NCBI GenBank assembly: GCA_913057785.1
Contig: CAJXPD010000030.1
Span: 1-53,349 of the forward strand
Direction of reading: 5' to 3'
Source of the DNA: an uncultured Lewinella sp.
GTDB taxonomy: Bacteria; Bacteroidota; Bacteroidia; Chitinophagales; Saprospiraceae
DNA length: 53,349 nt
Below the pieces are notes generated by a model. The model saw only the letters and a list, made by a program, of their open reading frames with translations. It had not been told where the DNA came from and did not search any database. Made by a program: the position numbers and the translations under genes. Each line of letters starts with the position of its first letter. The stretch's first letter is position 1. This document shows, one piece after another, positions 35,360 through 43,833 of the stretch.

Positions 35360-35534
35360 TTATTCGATCTTCTAGATCCCTGGTACACCCTACATAAGTC
35401 TTTCCATCACCGCAAGAAAGTATCTAGACATAGAATCTATCCTTCATAAGGATCAAATTTAGATATGATGCGGTTTTTGACCGCCGAAGCCCACTGAAAT
35501 AGAAAAGGATAAATATTAAGAGAAGGGTATAAAC

Positions 35535-35570
35535 AAAAAAGCCCCGCAAAACTGAATTTGCGAGGCTTTT
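35535..35570 (-). terminator. intrinsic terminator of tRNA-Asp
   Basis: On the minus strand AGCCTCGCAAA-ttcag-TTTTGCGGGGCT forms an 11-bp stem (one G-U) followed by six Ts. It lies directly after the 3' end of the tRNA-Asp gene. Confidence 0.8.
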
Positions 35571-35577
35571 CCTCTTG

Positions 35578-35651
35578 CGGTCCGGACGGGACTCGAACCC
35601 GCGACCCCATGCGTGACAGGCATGTATTCTAACCAACTGAACTACCGGACC
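35578..35651 (-). tRNA. tRNA-Asp (anticodon GTC)
   Basis: 74 bases on the minus strand. The acceptor stem GGTCCGG pairs with CCGGACC, the discriminator is G, the D-arm reads TAGTTCAGTTGGTTAGAAT, the anticodon arm ATGCCTGTCACGCAT carries GTC, and the T-arm is GCGGGTTCGAGTCCCGT. It is close to E. coli tRNA-Asp throughout. The CCA end is not encoded (the sequence continues CAA), so it is added after transcription. An intrinsic terminator follows. An AT-rich island with the radical SAM cassette begins on its 3' side. Confidence 0.95.
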
Positions 35652-36154
35652 ATGGCTCGTAGTAAAGAATAACTTATATATATTAATCGATAAACGTTGA
35701 TCGATGATATACAACTTATTCCCTATCTAAAGCCTTTTATTCAAGTGTATGCTTATTGGGCATTTTGTAGAACCGAGAACGCTTTTGTTCGTCGGCGAGT
35801 GCAAATGTAAAATCCTTTTTCAAATTAGGCAACCCTTCCACGAAAAAAATAAAAAAAATTTCTCGTTTCCATCACAACTTGGGGCTTATTGCTAACTTTG
35901 CAGCACTTTTTGTACCTCGCTACCCCTATGAAAGAATCAACCAAACAGAAACTACACCTACTATAGGGTAATATTTTGATGGTACACTTTCTGCACATGA
36001 CCATCACTCCCCTATCATCCCTGAACAGTCCAAAGCCTAAGAAAAGTTCCATGCCTGTGGTATGGTATGAAGTGAACCCCAACAACCAAAGTCCTTTTTT
36101 ATCAAGGCATCCCTGGAATATTTTGTCTAAATGCCCCTACTAAAACCTGATTTT
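35652..36154. other. leader region of accA
   Basis: 503 bases between the tRNA-Asp gene and accA. It contains the promoter element at 35893-35900. Two minor plus-strand frames lie in the leader (MKESTKQKLHLL at 35928, 12 codons; a 54-codon frame at 35979-36143 that overlaps an alternative accA start), but neither has supporting features. A minus-strand frame over 35825-36085 is likewise unsupported. Confidence 0.4.
35893..35900 (+). promoter_or_regulatory. Bacteroidota-type -7 element (TAACTTTG)
   Basis: TAACTTTG fits TAnnTTTG exactly. It implies a leader of about 245 bases ahead of accA and is the best promoter candidate for the accA gene. Confidence 0.45.
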
Positions 36155-37141
36155 ATGGTTTTTTTGGATTTTGAAACACCACTAGAGAAATTATACGAAC
36201 AATTAGAGAAACTCCAGCAGGTCAGTGAAGAAGGCGACATCGATATGTCCACCGCAATCAAGGAGCTGGAGAATAAGATCAAGACGACAAGGAAAGAAAT
36301 TTATAGTAACCTCACCGGTTGGCAAAAAGTACAATTGTCAAGACATCCGGAAAGGCCTTATACCCTTTACTATATCCATCAAATGTGCCGCAAATTTGTG
36401 GAACTGCATGGTGATAGATATTTCAAAGATGATAAGGCTATCGTGGGAGGTTTAGGAAATATCGATGGCCAAACTGTAGTCATTCTAGGGCATCAGAAAG
36501 GTGTGAATACCAAAATGCGACAGTATCGTAATTTCGGTATGGCCAACCCAGAAGGCTATCGTAAAGCCTTGCGCTTGATGAAGATGGCGGAACGATTCAA
36601 CTTCCCCGTTGTCTGCTTGATTGACACTCCAGGTGCATACCCTGGTATTGAAGCAGAAGAACGAGGGCAAGCGGAAGCCATTGCCAGGAACTTATTCGAG
36701 ATGGCGCAGTTGAAGGTGCCTATCGTCTGTGTGGTCATTGGTGAAGGTGCTTCGGGTGGAGCCATTGGTATAGGCTTGGGAGACAAGGTTTCTATGATGG
36801 AAAACACTTGGTACTCCGTGATCGCCCCTGAATCTTGCTCTTCGATCCTTTGGCGCAGCTGGGATTACAAGGAGCAGGCAGCAGAAGCCTTGAAGTTGAC
36901 GGCTGATGACATGCACCAATTCGGAATAATTGACGAGATTATCAAAGAGCCATTGGGTGGAGCGCACAGCGCACCAGAAGAAATGGCCAAGATTCTCAAG
37001 CGCCATATTAAGAAGTCAATCAGCGAGTTATTGGAGATGACACCTGAGGAAAGAATAGAGGCAAGGATCAATAAATACTCCAATATCGGCGTTTATGATG
37101 TGGTAGAAGAACAAGAAAAAGTGGAAGAAACAGAGTCTTAA
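36155..37141 (+). CDS. accA: acetyl-CoA carboxylase carboxyltransferase subunit alpha
   Basis: 328 residues. Half of the carboxyltransferase that moves the carboxyl from biotin to acetyl-CoA, giving malonyl-CoA for fatty acid synthesis; partner AccD is not in the window. The start [13 protein letters not shown] matches the family opening (FLDFE.P) better than an upstream ATG at 36131. Family landmarks include [56 protein letters not shown] and the glycine-rich oxyanion region [15 protein letters not shown]. The C-terminal tail ([13 protein letters not shown]) is acidic. Length is normal. Downstream, 188 bases separate it from the DUF6913-like/dapA pair. Confidence 0.97.
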   Translation: MVFLDFETPLEKLYEQLEKLQQVSEEGDIDMSTAIKELENKIKTTRKEIYSNLTGWQKVQLSRHPERPYTLYYIHQMCRKFVELHGDRYFKDDKAIVGGLGNIDGQTVVILGHQKGVNTKMRQYRNFGMANPEGYRKALRLMKMAERFNFPVVCLIDTPGAYPGIEAEERGQAEAIARNLFEMAQLKVPIVCVVIGEGASGGAIGIGLGDKVSMMENTWYSVIAPESCSSILWRSWDYKEQAAEALKLTADDMHQFGIIDEIIKEPLGGAHSAPEEMAKILKRHIKKSISELLEMTPEERIEARINKYSNIGVYDVVEEQEKVEETES

Positions 37142-37329
37142 AGACAGCTTTGAGAGGCTATAGACTCCTTCCTATTATACATACCAGAGAAAACGACAAC
37201 GAGCGTAACTGCTCAGACCTGACATGACTAAGAGAAAGCGGCTCAATATCCAAAGTTAGATCGCGTGGCGTGGATGTGAGCGGGAGTACTCCTGTCTCAT
37301 CATCAGCAAAACGCTTAGAATCAAAACGT

Positions 37330-37884
37330 ATGAGTGCGATAAGTAATGCCCGCTTGTTTTTTCATCAACAACAATTGAATAAACAGCTTAAGGCAAAAAA
37401 ATCCCCCCGCCTTAGGAAGAGAGTCAATCTTTCTTCCGCCAAGACCGTAGGCATCTTATTCGATGCAACGGAACTGGACAATCGCAATATTGTTTTAAAG
37501 TACGCTAAAGGCCTGAAAAACCTGAAAAAGAAAGTATCTCTCCTTGGCTTTTTCAATAGTAAAATAGAAGACGAGAACTACACTTTCAAACACATCAACC
37601 TAAAGAATATCGATTGGGCATTACGTCCTACCGGACCAGAGGTAAAAGCCTTTATGCAAGAATCATTCGATGTATTCATCAATGCTGATCCACGGACAAA
37701 GGTGCATTCTGAATACATTGCAGCATTATCCAATGCTCATCTGAGAGTCGGTCCTTGCACGGAAAATACCTACTGCTATGATGTGATGATCGATCTAGGT
37801 AAAAGCATGGATCTCAATAAATTTCTCCAGCAAGTGGATGTGTTGATGGAAAAGACAAATACCAAGCATGAAGCAGCAATTTAG
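37330..37884 (+). CDS. DUF6913-like protein, partner gene of dapA
   Basis: 184 residues from the ATG at 37330 (MSAISNARLFFHQQ); an in-frame GTG at 37270 would add 20 residues without any known feature. Residues 40-184 (TVGILFDATELDNRN ... HLRVGPCTEN) have the look of a small conserved Bacteroidota family, found next to dapA in many genomes. A lysine/arginine-rich N-terminal helix (QQLNKQLKAKKSPRLRKR) could bind nucleic acid or a membrane, but no catalytic site is seen. The last 17 bases overlap the dapA start, so the two are translationally coupled. The function is unknown. Confidence 0.75.
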   Translation: MSAISNARLFFHQQQLNKQLKAKKSPRLRKRVNLSSAKTVGILFDATELDNRNIVLKYAKGLKNLKKKVSLLGFFNSKIEDENYTFKHINLKNIDWALRPTGPEVKAFMQESFDVFINADPRTKVHSEYIAALSNAHLRVGPCTENTYCYDVMIDLGKSMDLNKFLQQVDVLMEKTNTKHEAAI

Positions 37885-38767
37885 AGGCACAGGAGTAGCC
37901 TTGGTCACCCCTTTTAAGAATAAGGCCATAGATTTTGATACCCTAGGACAAATCATTGACTTTGTCATCGAAGGAGGGGTTGATTATATTGTGAGTCTTG
38001 GCACTACGGGAGAGGCTATTACCTTGAGTAGTGAGGAATGTTTAGACGTACTACGCTTCACCGTAAAGCACACACAAAAGCGAGTACCCGTGGTAGCTGG
38101 TTACTTTGGTAGCAACTACACGGAAAGACTTGTCAGCAAAATTAGCACCTACGACTTTGATGGCATAGCTGCTATCATGTCTAGTAGTCCCGCCTACAGC
38201 AAACCTACGCAAGAGGGCATCTATCGGCATTATATGGCCATGGCAGAAGTTTGTCCCGTGCCTATTATCATCTACAACGTACCCGGACGTACTAGCTCAA
38301 AGATCAGTGCCGAAACGATTCTTCGATTGGCCCACAGCAGTGAAAAATTCATTGGGGTGAAGGAAGCCTCGGGAGATGTAGAGCAAGCCATGCAAATCAT
38401 GAAGAATCGCCCGGACAATTTCTTGGTAATTTCTGGGGACGATCCGCTTACTTTGCCACTTATCTCCGTTGGTGGGGATGGCGCCATATCTGTGATTGCC
38501 AATGCCTATCCGCAGCAATTCTCTAGCATGATTCGTGCAGGACTAGAGGGAGACTGGGCCACGGCGCAACAGTTAAACTTCGACTTGCTAGATGTTCATC
38601 CTTGGCTATACATAGAAGGTAATCCAGTTGGCGTGAAGGCAGCTATGGAAATCCGTGGTCTTTGTTCTAAGGAGGTACGAATCCCGCTCGTAGAGCTGTC
38701 AGATGGTAACTACGAGCATTTGAAGGCAGCAATGGCAAAAGTCCCAGAGCGAGCTACGGTTGCGTAG
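37868..38767 (+). CDS. dapA: 4-hydroxy-tetrahydrodipicolinate synthase
   Basis: 299 residues, the normal length. Condenses pyruvate with aspartate semialdehyde in the lysine/diaminopimelate pathway, supplying cell-wall DAP. Key features: SLGTTGEAITL (substrate-phosphate region), Tyr136 in IIYNVPGRTS, the Schiff-base Lys165 in IGVKEASGD and VISGDDPLTL. All active-site residues expected from E. coli DapA (Tyr133, Lys161) are in place. It overlaps the preceding gene by 17 bases. Confidence 0.97.
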   Translation: MKQQFRGTGVALVTPFKNKAIDFDTLGQIIDFVIEGGVDYIVSLGTTGEAITLSSEECLDVLRFTVKHTQKRVPVVAGYFGSNYTERLVSKISTYDFDGIAAIMSSSPAYSKPTQEGIYRHYMAMAEVCPVPIIIYNVPGRTSSKISAETILRLAHSSEKFIGVKEASGDVEQAMQIMKNRPDNFLVISGDDPLTLPLISVGGDGAISVIANAYPQQFSSMIRAGLEGDWATAQQLNFDLLDVHPWLYIEGNPVGVKAAMEIRGLCSKEVRIPLVELSDGNYEHLKAAMAKVPERATVA

Positions 38768-39142
38768 TTGAGCGCCTAGTATTTTCCGCTTCCCTTAGTA
38801 TTATTCTTTGCTTTTTCTGGCTGGAATCCCTTTCCAAGCGTGGCAACTGCTTTGCTATACCATGTTGGACTCACTTTTTAACAAAATCTTTTTTCAAAAA
38901 AAACGAGCCTCCACCCACCCTTTCCTTTCTTTCTAGTAATCAGCCACTTACAAGAAACGCGCATCACTTAAACTCATCTGATTTAGGCAAGTAGAATGGA
39001 GTTAATTGTAATTTTTTTCCTGTGCCCGGAAAAAACTTAGGCAGATCGCTGTCAAAAGGGAAAAGGAAAAAAGTTGGGTCTTGTCCATTAAACCATTTTA
39101 TCAAAACCGAGTCCATAAGCATGGACACAAAATCAAATTCTA
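38768..39142. other. intergenic region, nothing distinct
   Basis: 375 bases between dapA and the first Spy-like gene. It contains A/T-rich runs (for example near 38881-38910) but no clear terminator hairpin, promoter match or frame. Confidence 0.3.
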
Positions 39143-39529
39143 ATGTCATTCACAAGATTCATTCGATTGCCACTTTTGTTATTAGCGCTGGGAACTTTCA
39201 TCACAGCTCAAGCTCAGCAAGGACCGCGAGGTCCCAGAGGTAGATTGTTAGATACCGAGAAATTATCCACCGCCTTGGAGTTAACAGAGGATCAAGTTGC
39301 CTCCATCAATGACCTCAATTCCGAACAGAAAGAAAAAATGGAAGCTTTGCGCGATCAGGACTTCGAAAGTCAAGAGGATCGCAGAGCAGCCGGAAAAGAA
39401 TTAATGCAAGCTTACCAGGAGAGTATCAAAGAGATCTTGACAGAGGAACAATTCAAGAAGCTTCGCAGCATGCGACAGAACCAACGAAAAAGGAGAAAAG
39501 CTGGCCGAGAAGGTTCAGGCCCCAGATAA
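39143..39529 (+). CDS. small exported Spy/CpxP-like protein
   Basis: 128 residues. Signal peptide MSFTRFIRLPLLLLALGTF to AQAQ. The mature start QQGPRGPRGRLLDTEKL is followed by a helical region with two LTxxQ-type motifs (ELTEDQVASI and ILTEEQFKKL), the hallmark of the Spy/CpxP periplasmic chaperone/stress-response family, and a basic C-terminal tail (RQNQRKRRKAGRE). It may buffer misfolded envelope proteins. The next gene carries a near-identical N-terminal half. The GPRGPRG stretch is shared by both proteins. Confidence 0.75.
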   Translation: MSFTRFIRLPLLLLALGTFITAQAQQGPRGPRGRLLDTEKLSTALELTEDQVASINDLNSEQKEKMEALRDQDFESQEDRRAAGKELMQAYQESIKEILTEEQFKKLRSMRQNQRKRRKAGREGSGPR

Positions 39530-39712
39530 GCTCCGCTTCTAGGACTTTCCTTGCACACCATTACATAGCAAAAAACGAAGATTAGAAAATCATTATCGTA
39601 CAGTGTTGATAGCTGTACCACTGAAATAGTATTCCCTAGAGGCTACCTTATTGCCATTGCCTCTACATATTACTTACACCCTACCCCAGCGGTAGGATCA
39701 AATTTGAAAACA

Positions 39713-40897
39713 ATGAAAACGCAACAGATCATTAAACTATCCATATTCTTAATTGCCCTTTGCAGCATTACTTTGGCTTCCGCCCAAAGAGGGCCTCGCG
39801 GACCCCGCGGAAACAACCTAGATGCTGAAAAACTCAAATCCGAGTTACAACTCACCGATCAACAAGTCGAGCAGATAGAGGCATTGACCAGCGAACAACG
39901 CTCCCAAATGCAAGCACTTCGCGATCAAGAATTTGAGAACCGTGAAGATAGACGAGCAGCGATGAAGGAGATCCACACGGCCTACCAAAATGGATTGGCA
40001 GAAATCTTGAACGATGAGCAGGAAATGAAACTCAAAGCCATTCGACAAGAAGCCAGGTCACAACGCCAAGCCCGCGCCCAGGAATTTGGGAAACAGCGCA
40101 AAGCGGCTAGAAGCGAAATGGGTGAATATAGGACAGAGAACATTCAACCCGTGATACTGGAACAAAGAGCCAAATTAGAATCTAAAATCAGTGCTCAGGA
40201 CAAGGCTTTGATCGCAGAGCTACGGGCACAGAAGCCAGAGCGACCTAAGCGTCTGGAAAACCCGACCATGGAAGAGCGAAAAGCTGCCAAAGAAAACTTT
40301 GAAGCGCGCAAGGAGGAAAGGAAAGCGCACCGTGAGCAAGTAAAAGCACTGGTCGAAACTTACGAGTCTGATATCGATGCGCTATTCGCCGAAATCCGGC
40401 CAGAAATCGAAGAATGGAAGCAGGATATGAAGGAAATTGCGGAAGAGCATCGCCTAGAGCGTCGGGAAAAGAGAGCTGAAGGAGAAGCTGCACGCAGAGG
40501 AAAGAGGGGCAAAGAAGGTAAAAAAGGAAAACGCAAGCATAGAGGAGAGAAAGGTGAGGCCTCTATGATGTCCAAAGGTGCTTTCTTACTCTTGGATCCC
40601 AATGCCCCTATAGCCAATGAAGCTGCAGTGCCTCAGGCCATGACTGAAATCAAGGTTTTCCCCAACCCAACCTTTAACCAGAATACCTTAAGTTATACCG
40701 TGAAACAAGCGGGGCATCTGCGTATTGAGTTGCACAATGAAAGTGGCCGTTTGATCGAAGTCCTTTTTGATGGCAGCAAGGATGAAGGGAACTACCAGTT
40801 GGAGGTAGACATGAGCAAGTTACGCAATGGGGTGTATTACTACACCGTGCAAGATCAAGGTGGGCTTCAATCCCACAAAGTAATCGTGAATAAATAG
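39713..40897 (+). CDS. Spy/CpxP-like coiled-coil protein with T9SS type A sorting tail
   Basis: 394 residues from the ATG at 39713 (a TTG at 39704 is also in frame). Signal peptide with cleavage near ASAQ, then RGPRGPRGNNLDAEKL, the same opening as the preceding gene, and LTxxQ-type helices (QLTDQQVEQI). About residues 110-290 are a very charged coiled-coil with Arg/Lys/Glu runs (ERRREKRA-like, GKRGKEGKKGKR). The C-terminal 75 residues are a Por-secretion tail: IKVFPNPTFNQNT, LHNESGRLIEVLFDG, LRNGVYYYTV, ending HKVIVNK. It is thus a duplicate of the short chaperone, extended by a long helix and a T9SS anchor, so it is likely surface-exposed. A strong terminator follows. Confidence 0.8.
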   Translation: MKTQQIIKLSIFLIALCSITLASAQRGPRGPRGNNLDAEKLKSELQLTDQQVEQIEALTSEQRSQMQALRDQEFENREDRRAAMKEIHTAYQNGLAEILNDEQEMKLKAIRQEARSQRQARAQEFGKQRKAARSEMGEYRTENIQPVILEQRAKLESKISAQDKALIAELRAQKPERPKRLENPTMEERKAAKENFEARKEERKAHREQVKALVETYESDIDALFAEIRPEIEEWKQDMKEIAEEHRLERREKRAEGEAARRGKRGKEGKKGKRKHRGEKGEASMMSKGAFLLLDPNAPIANEAAVPQAMTEIKVFPNPTFNQNTLSYTVKQAGHLRIELHNESGRLIEVLFDGSKDEGNYQLEVDMSKLRNGVYYYTVQDQGGLQSHKVIVNK

Positions 40898-40920
40898 CGA
40901 GTGTAAAATACCGAGTTAGT

Positions 40921-40958
40921 CCTGAGTTCCATCCCAATTTTGGAACTCGGGATTTTTT
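40921..40958 (+). terminator. intrinsic terminator after the T9SS-tailed protein
   Basis: CCTGAGTTCC (40921-40930) pairs with GGAACTCGGG (40942-40951), 10 bp with one G-U, then ATTTTTT. Strong and correctly placed 24 bases after the stop. Confidence 0.85.
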
Positions 40959-41077
40959 GGTCAAGCCCAATCGTAAAAACTAGTAGAACAGTCCTACTTT
41001 CGATTTCGAACGAATTCTTTCTTTAACTCCCGCCTTTTTTCTATTTTTCCTGCGCGCCGTCATTCACAATTAATACA

Positions 41078-42631
41078 ATGTTAGTCAAAACTTATGCAAG
41101 CGCCCTCCAAGGCGTCGATGCACTTACCATTACTGTAGAAGTGAATACAGGAGCCGTAGCCTCTGGCGCTCAGTTTTATCACCTCGTTGGGTTACCAGAT
41201 AATGCAGTGAAAGAAGGTTTCCGTAGAATTGAAGCCGCTATCTCGAATGTTGGATTCAAGATGAAACGCTTACGGACGGTGGTAAACCTAGCACCGGCGG
41301 ATATCAAGAAGGAAGGAAGCGCCTATGATCTTCCCATTGCCATGGCCTGCTTGGCAGCTACCCAACAAGTGGAGTCCGCTCATCTAGAGCAATACGTACT
41401 CATGGGAGAATTGTCCTTGGATGGTACGCTTCGCCCCATCAAAGGAGCCCTACCGATTGCCATTCAAGCTAGGAAAGAGCAATTCAAAGGCTTGATTGTA
41501 CCCAAGCAAAATGCCAGGGAGGCAGCCATCGTCAATAATCTTGACGTCTATGGAATTGAAAATCTGCGAGACGCCATAGACTTCTTCAATGGTGAGCTTG
41601 ACTTGAAGCCTACTATCGTAGATACCCGGGAAGAATTTGCATACGAAAGCAACCAGTATTCGGTTGATTTCTCCGATGTCCAAGGCCAAGAGAACATCAA
41701 GCGCGCCTTGGAAATCGCAGCAGCCGGGGGACACAATGTCATCTTGATTGGCCCTCCAGGCGCCGGAAAAACCATGCTGGCACGCCGACTTCCCACCATC
41801 CTCCCGCCGCTCAACCTGCACGAAGCTTTAGAAACTACCAAAATTCACTCGGTAGCCGGTGTACTGCCGAAAAACTCCTCCCTGGTTTCCACTCGCCCCT
41901 TCCGCAGTCCTCATCACACGATTAGCGATGTAGCCTTAGTGGGTGGGGGCAGCCATCCGCTACCAGGAGAGATATCCCTAGCCCATCATGGTGTGCTATT
42001 TTTGGATGAATTACCTGAATTTAAACGCTCTGTCCTAGAGGTCTTGCGACAGCCCATGGAGGAGCGGAACATCACGATATCCAGAGCTAGTTTAACGGTG
42101 GACTACCCTGCCAGCTTCATGCTTATTGCTTCGATGAACCCCTGCCCTTGCGGCTATTATAATCACCCAGAAAAGGATTGCGTTTGTGGGCCAGGAGTGG
42201 TGAAACGGTACCTCAGTAAGATCTCAGGTCCGCTACTGGATCGAATTGATCTTCATGTGGAAGTCACGCCCGTTTCTGTGGATGAATTGGCCACTACCAA
42301 CCGCCCGAGTGAGAGCAGCGAGGATATTGCGCAACGGGTGATCGAAGCGCGCGCACGGCAAGCGGAGCGCTTCCAGGATCAAGGGCAGATATACGCCAAT
42401 GCACAAATGCCAAGCCGAATGGTGCGGGAAGTTTGCCAGGTGGACAAAGCAGGATTGATGTTGGTAAAAAAGGCCATGGAACGACTGCAACTGTCTGCTA
42501 GAGCCTACGATCGCATCCTAAAAGTAGCGAGAACGGCTGCTGACCTGGCCGGTAGCGAAAAGATCCGCCATGAGCACCTGGCGGAGGCCATTCACTTTAG
42601 AAGTTTGGATCGAGAAGGCTGGGCGGGTTAG
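41078..42631 (+). CDS. comM: YifB/ComM family Mg-chelatase-like AAA+ ATPase
   Basis: 517 residues. An N-terminal ChlI-like region (LPIAMACLAATQQ, LMGELSLDGTLRPI) is followed by the AAA+ core: Walker A GPPGAGKT (from residue 225), Walker B with LFLDELPEF and an arginine finger-like RSPHH, then the C-terminal helical cap (LSARAYDRILKVARTAADLAGSE). ComM is a hexameric helicase that promotes branch migration in natural transformation; in other bacteria the same protein is annotated YifB. All ATPase motifs are intact and the length is normal. It is monocistronic, preceded by a terminator. Confidence 0.93.
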   Translation: MLVKTYASALQGVDALTITVEVNTGAVASGAQFYHLVGLPDNAVKEGFRRIEAAISNVGFKMKRLRTVVNLAPADIKKEGSAYDLPIAMACLAATQQVESAHLEQYVLMGELSLDGTLRPIKGALPIAIQARKEQFKGLIVPKQNAREAAIVNNLDVYGIENLRDAIDFFNGELDLKPTIVDTREEFAYESNQYSVDFSDVQGQENIKRALEIAAAGGHNVILIGPPGAGKTMLARRLPTILPPLNLHEALETTKIHSVAGVLPKNSSLVSTRPFRSPHHTISDVALVGGGSHPLPGEISLAHHGVLFLDELPEFKRSVLEVLRQPMEERNITISRASLTVDYPASFMLIASMNPCPCGYYNHPEKDCVCGPGVVKRYLSKISGPLLDRIDLHVEVTPVSVDELATTNRPSESSEDIAQRVIEARARQAERFQDQGQIYANAQMPSRMVREVCQVDKAGLMLVKKAMERLQLSARAYDRILKVARTAADLAGSEKIRHEHLAEAIHFRSLDREGWAG

Positions 42632-42760
42632 TGGATCCGGTAAGCGATTGAATGCCTAACAGTCGACAAATACTCACGAAAGAACAGCATAGACGCATCT
42701 AAACTTGATCATGCCGCATTGAATAGGTAATTTATCATTGAACCCAACACTCATCACCTT

Positions 42761-43825
42761 ATGTGGTCTTTACCCCGGCTTCGACTCTATTGCCTACTCT
42801 TATTTCAAAGCCTTTTCTTGAGCATCTCAGCTCAAGGAGAATTGTTTCAATCGGATTCAATCTTAGAACTGGAACTCAGCGGAGATACACGGTCTTTATT
42901 CAACGACCGAGAAGGGGAGGCGACCTACTTCAAGATGGAACTCTCCTATCAAGATGATGAGGGAGAAAAGGTCATTCATCCACTAAAGGTAAAGACCCGC
43001 GGTAATTTCCGAAGAGATAGAAACAACTGCTTCTACCCTCCCCTATGGTTGAACTTCCCCAAGTTCAAGATTCCCGAAGGCTCTGTTTTTGCCGGTCAAG
43101 ATAAAATCAAACTGGTTACCCCATGCCGCGATCAAAAATATGTGATTGGAGAATACTTGGCTTATCGGATGTATAATATCCTAAGTCCCCTGAGTTTTCA
43201 GGCGCGCTTGGTCAAGGTACGCTACACAGATTCAGTGAAGGGTAAAACTAGCGATGCCATGTATGGAATTCTGCTAGAAGGAAAGGATGAAATGGCGGCT
43301 CGGAATGAAGCTAAGATCATCAAACGCAAAAAGATCAGGCCCAATAAAACGGATAAATCCTTGTTTCTGAAAATGGCCACCTTCCAATATCTCATTGGAA
43401 ATACAGACTGGTCAATAGAATATCAGCACAATGTAAAGCTGATGGTACAAGAAGGTAACCTAAGGCCCTTGCCTGTACCTTATGATTTTGATCATGCGGG
43501 CATCGTAAAGGCCCCTTATGCACATCCGGCACCCGCCTTGCAGATGAGTTCTACTCAGGAGCGTAGGTACAGAGGCTACTGTGTGGAGGGCATGTCTTAC
43601 TTTGAGGAAACCTTCGCCTTGTTCAATGCGAAGAAAGAAGCCATCTACCAGCTATTTCAGGAAAATACGCTACTAGAAAAGCGATACAAGAAAGGTATCA
43701 GTAAGTACTTAGATGATTTTTATAAAACCATTAACTCGCTCAAGGCTAGTAAGAAGGCGTTCCTTTACCCTTGCGATAAGAACGGCACCGGCCAGGTGAT
43801 CATCCGCGGATTGAATGTGGATTGA
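42761..43825 (+). CDS. exported CotH-kinase-like protein (putative)
   Basis: 354 residues with a signal peptide (LRLYCLLLFQSLFLSISAQ). Segments KVKTRGNFRRDR, NFPKF and DKIKLVTPCRD resemble the nucleotide-loop region of CotH-type kinases. A later block has a candidate catalytic pattern GNTDWSIEYQHN (Asp and Asn as in D-x5-N) and, 20 residues on, the metal-binding-like VPYDFDHAG, matching the DFD-type motif. Spore-coat CotH and its relatives are secreted atypical kinases. The match rests on spacing and motif recognition, not full alignment, so I call it kinase-like. It is convergent with the glycogen-binding protein gene (8-base gap). Confidence 0.5.
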   Translation: MWSLPRLRLYCLLLFQSLFLSISAQGELFQSDSILELELSGDTRSLFNDREGEATYFKMELSYQDDEGEKVIHPLKVKTRGNFRRDRNNCFYPPLWLNFPKFKIPEGSVFAGQDKIKLVTPCRDQKYVIGEYLAYRMYNILSPLSFQARLVKVRYTDSVKGKTSDAMYGILLEGKDEMAARNEAKIIKRKKIRPNKTDKSLFLKMATFQYLIGNTDWSIEYQHNVKLMVQEGNLRPLPVPYDFDHAGIVKAPYAHPAPALQMSSTQERRYRGYCVEGMSYFEETFALFNAKKEAIYQLFQENTLLEKRYKKGISKYLDDFYKTINSLKASKKAFLYPCDKNGTGQVIIRGLNVD

Positions 43826-43833
43826 AAGACGTT

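Noticed and set aside
35424-35714. Minus-strand frame of 96 codons covering the tRNA-Asp gene
   Set aside because: It runs through the tRNA and its terminator and cannot be a protein gene.
35979-36143. 54-codon frame in the accA leader
   Set aside because: No recognisable features, and it overlaps the alternative accA start; more likely part of the untranslated leader.
36131-36154. Upstream ATG of accA at 36131
   Set aside because: Adds eight residues not seen in the family; the start at 36155 aligns with the usual FLDFE opening.
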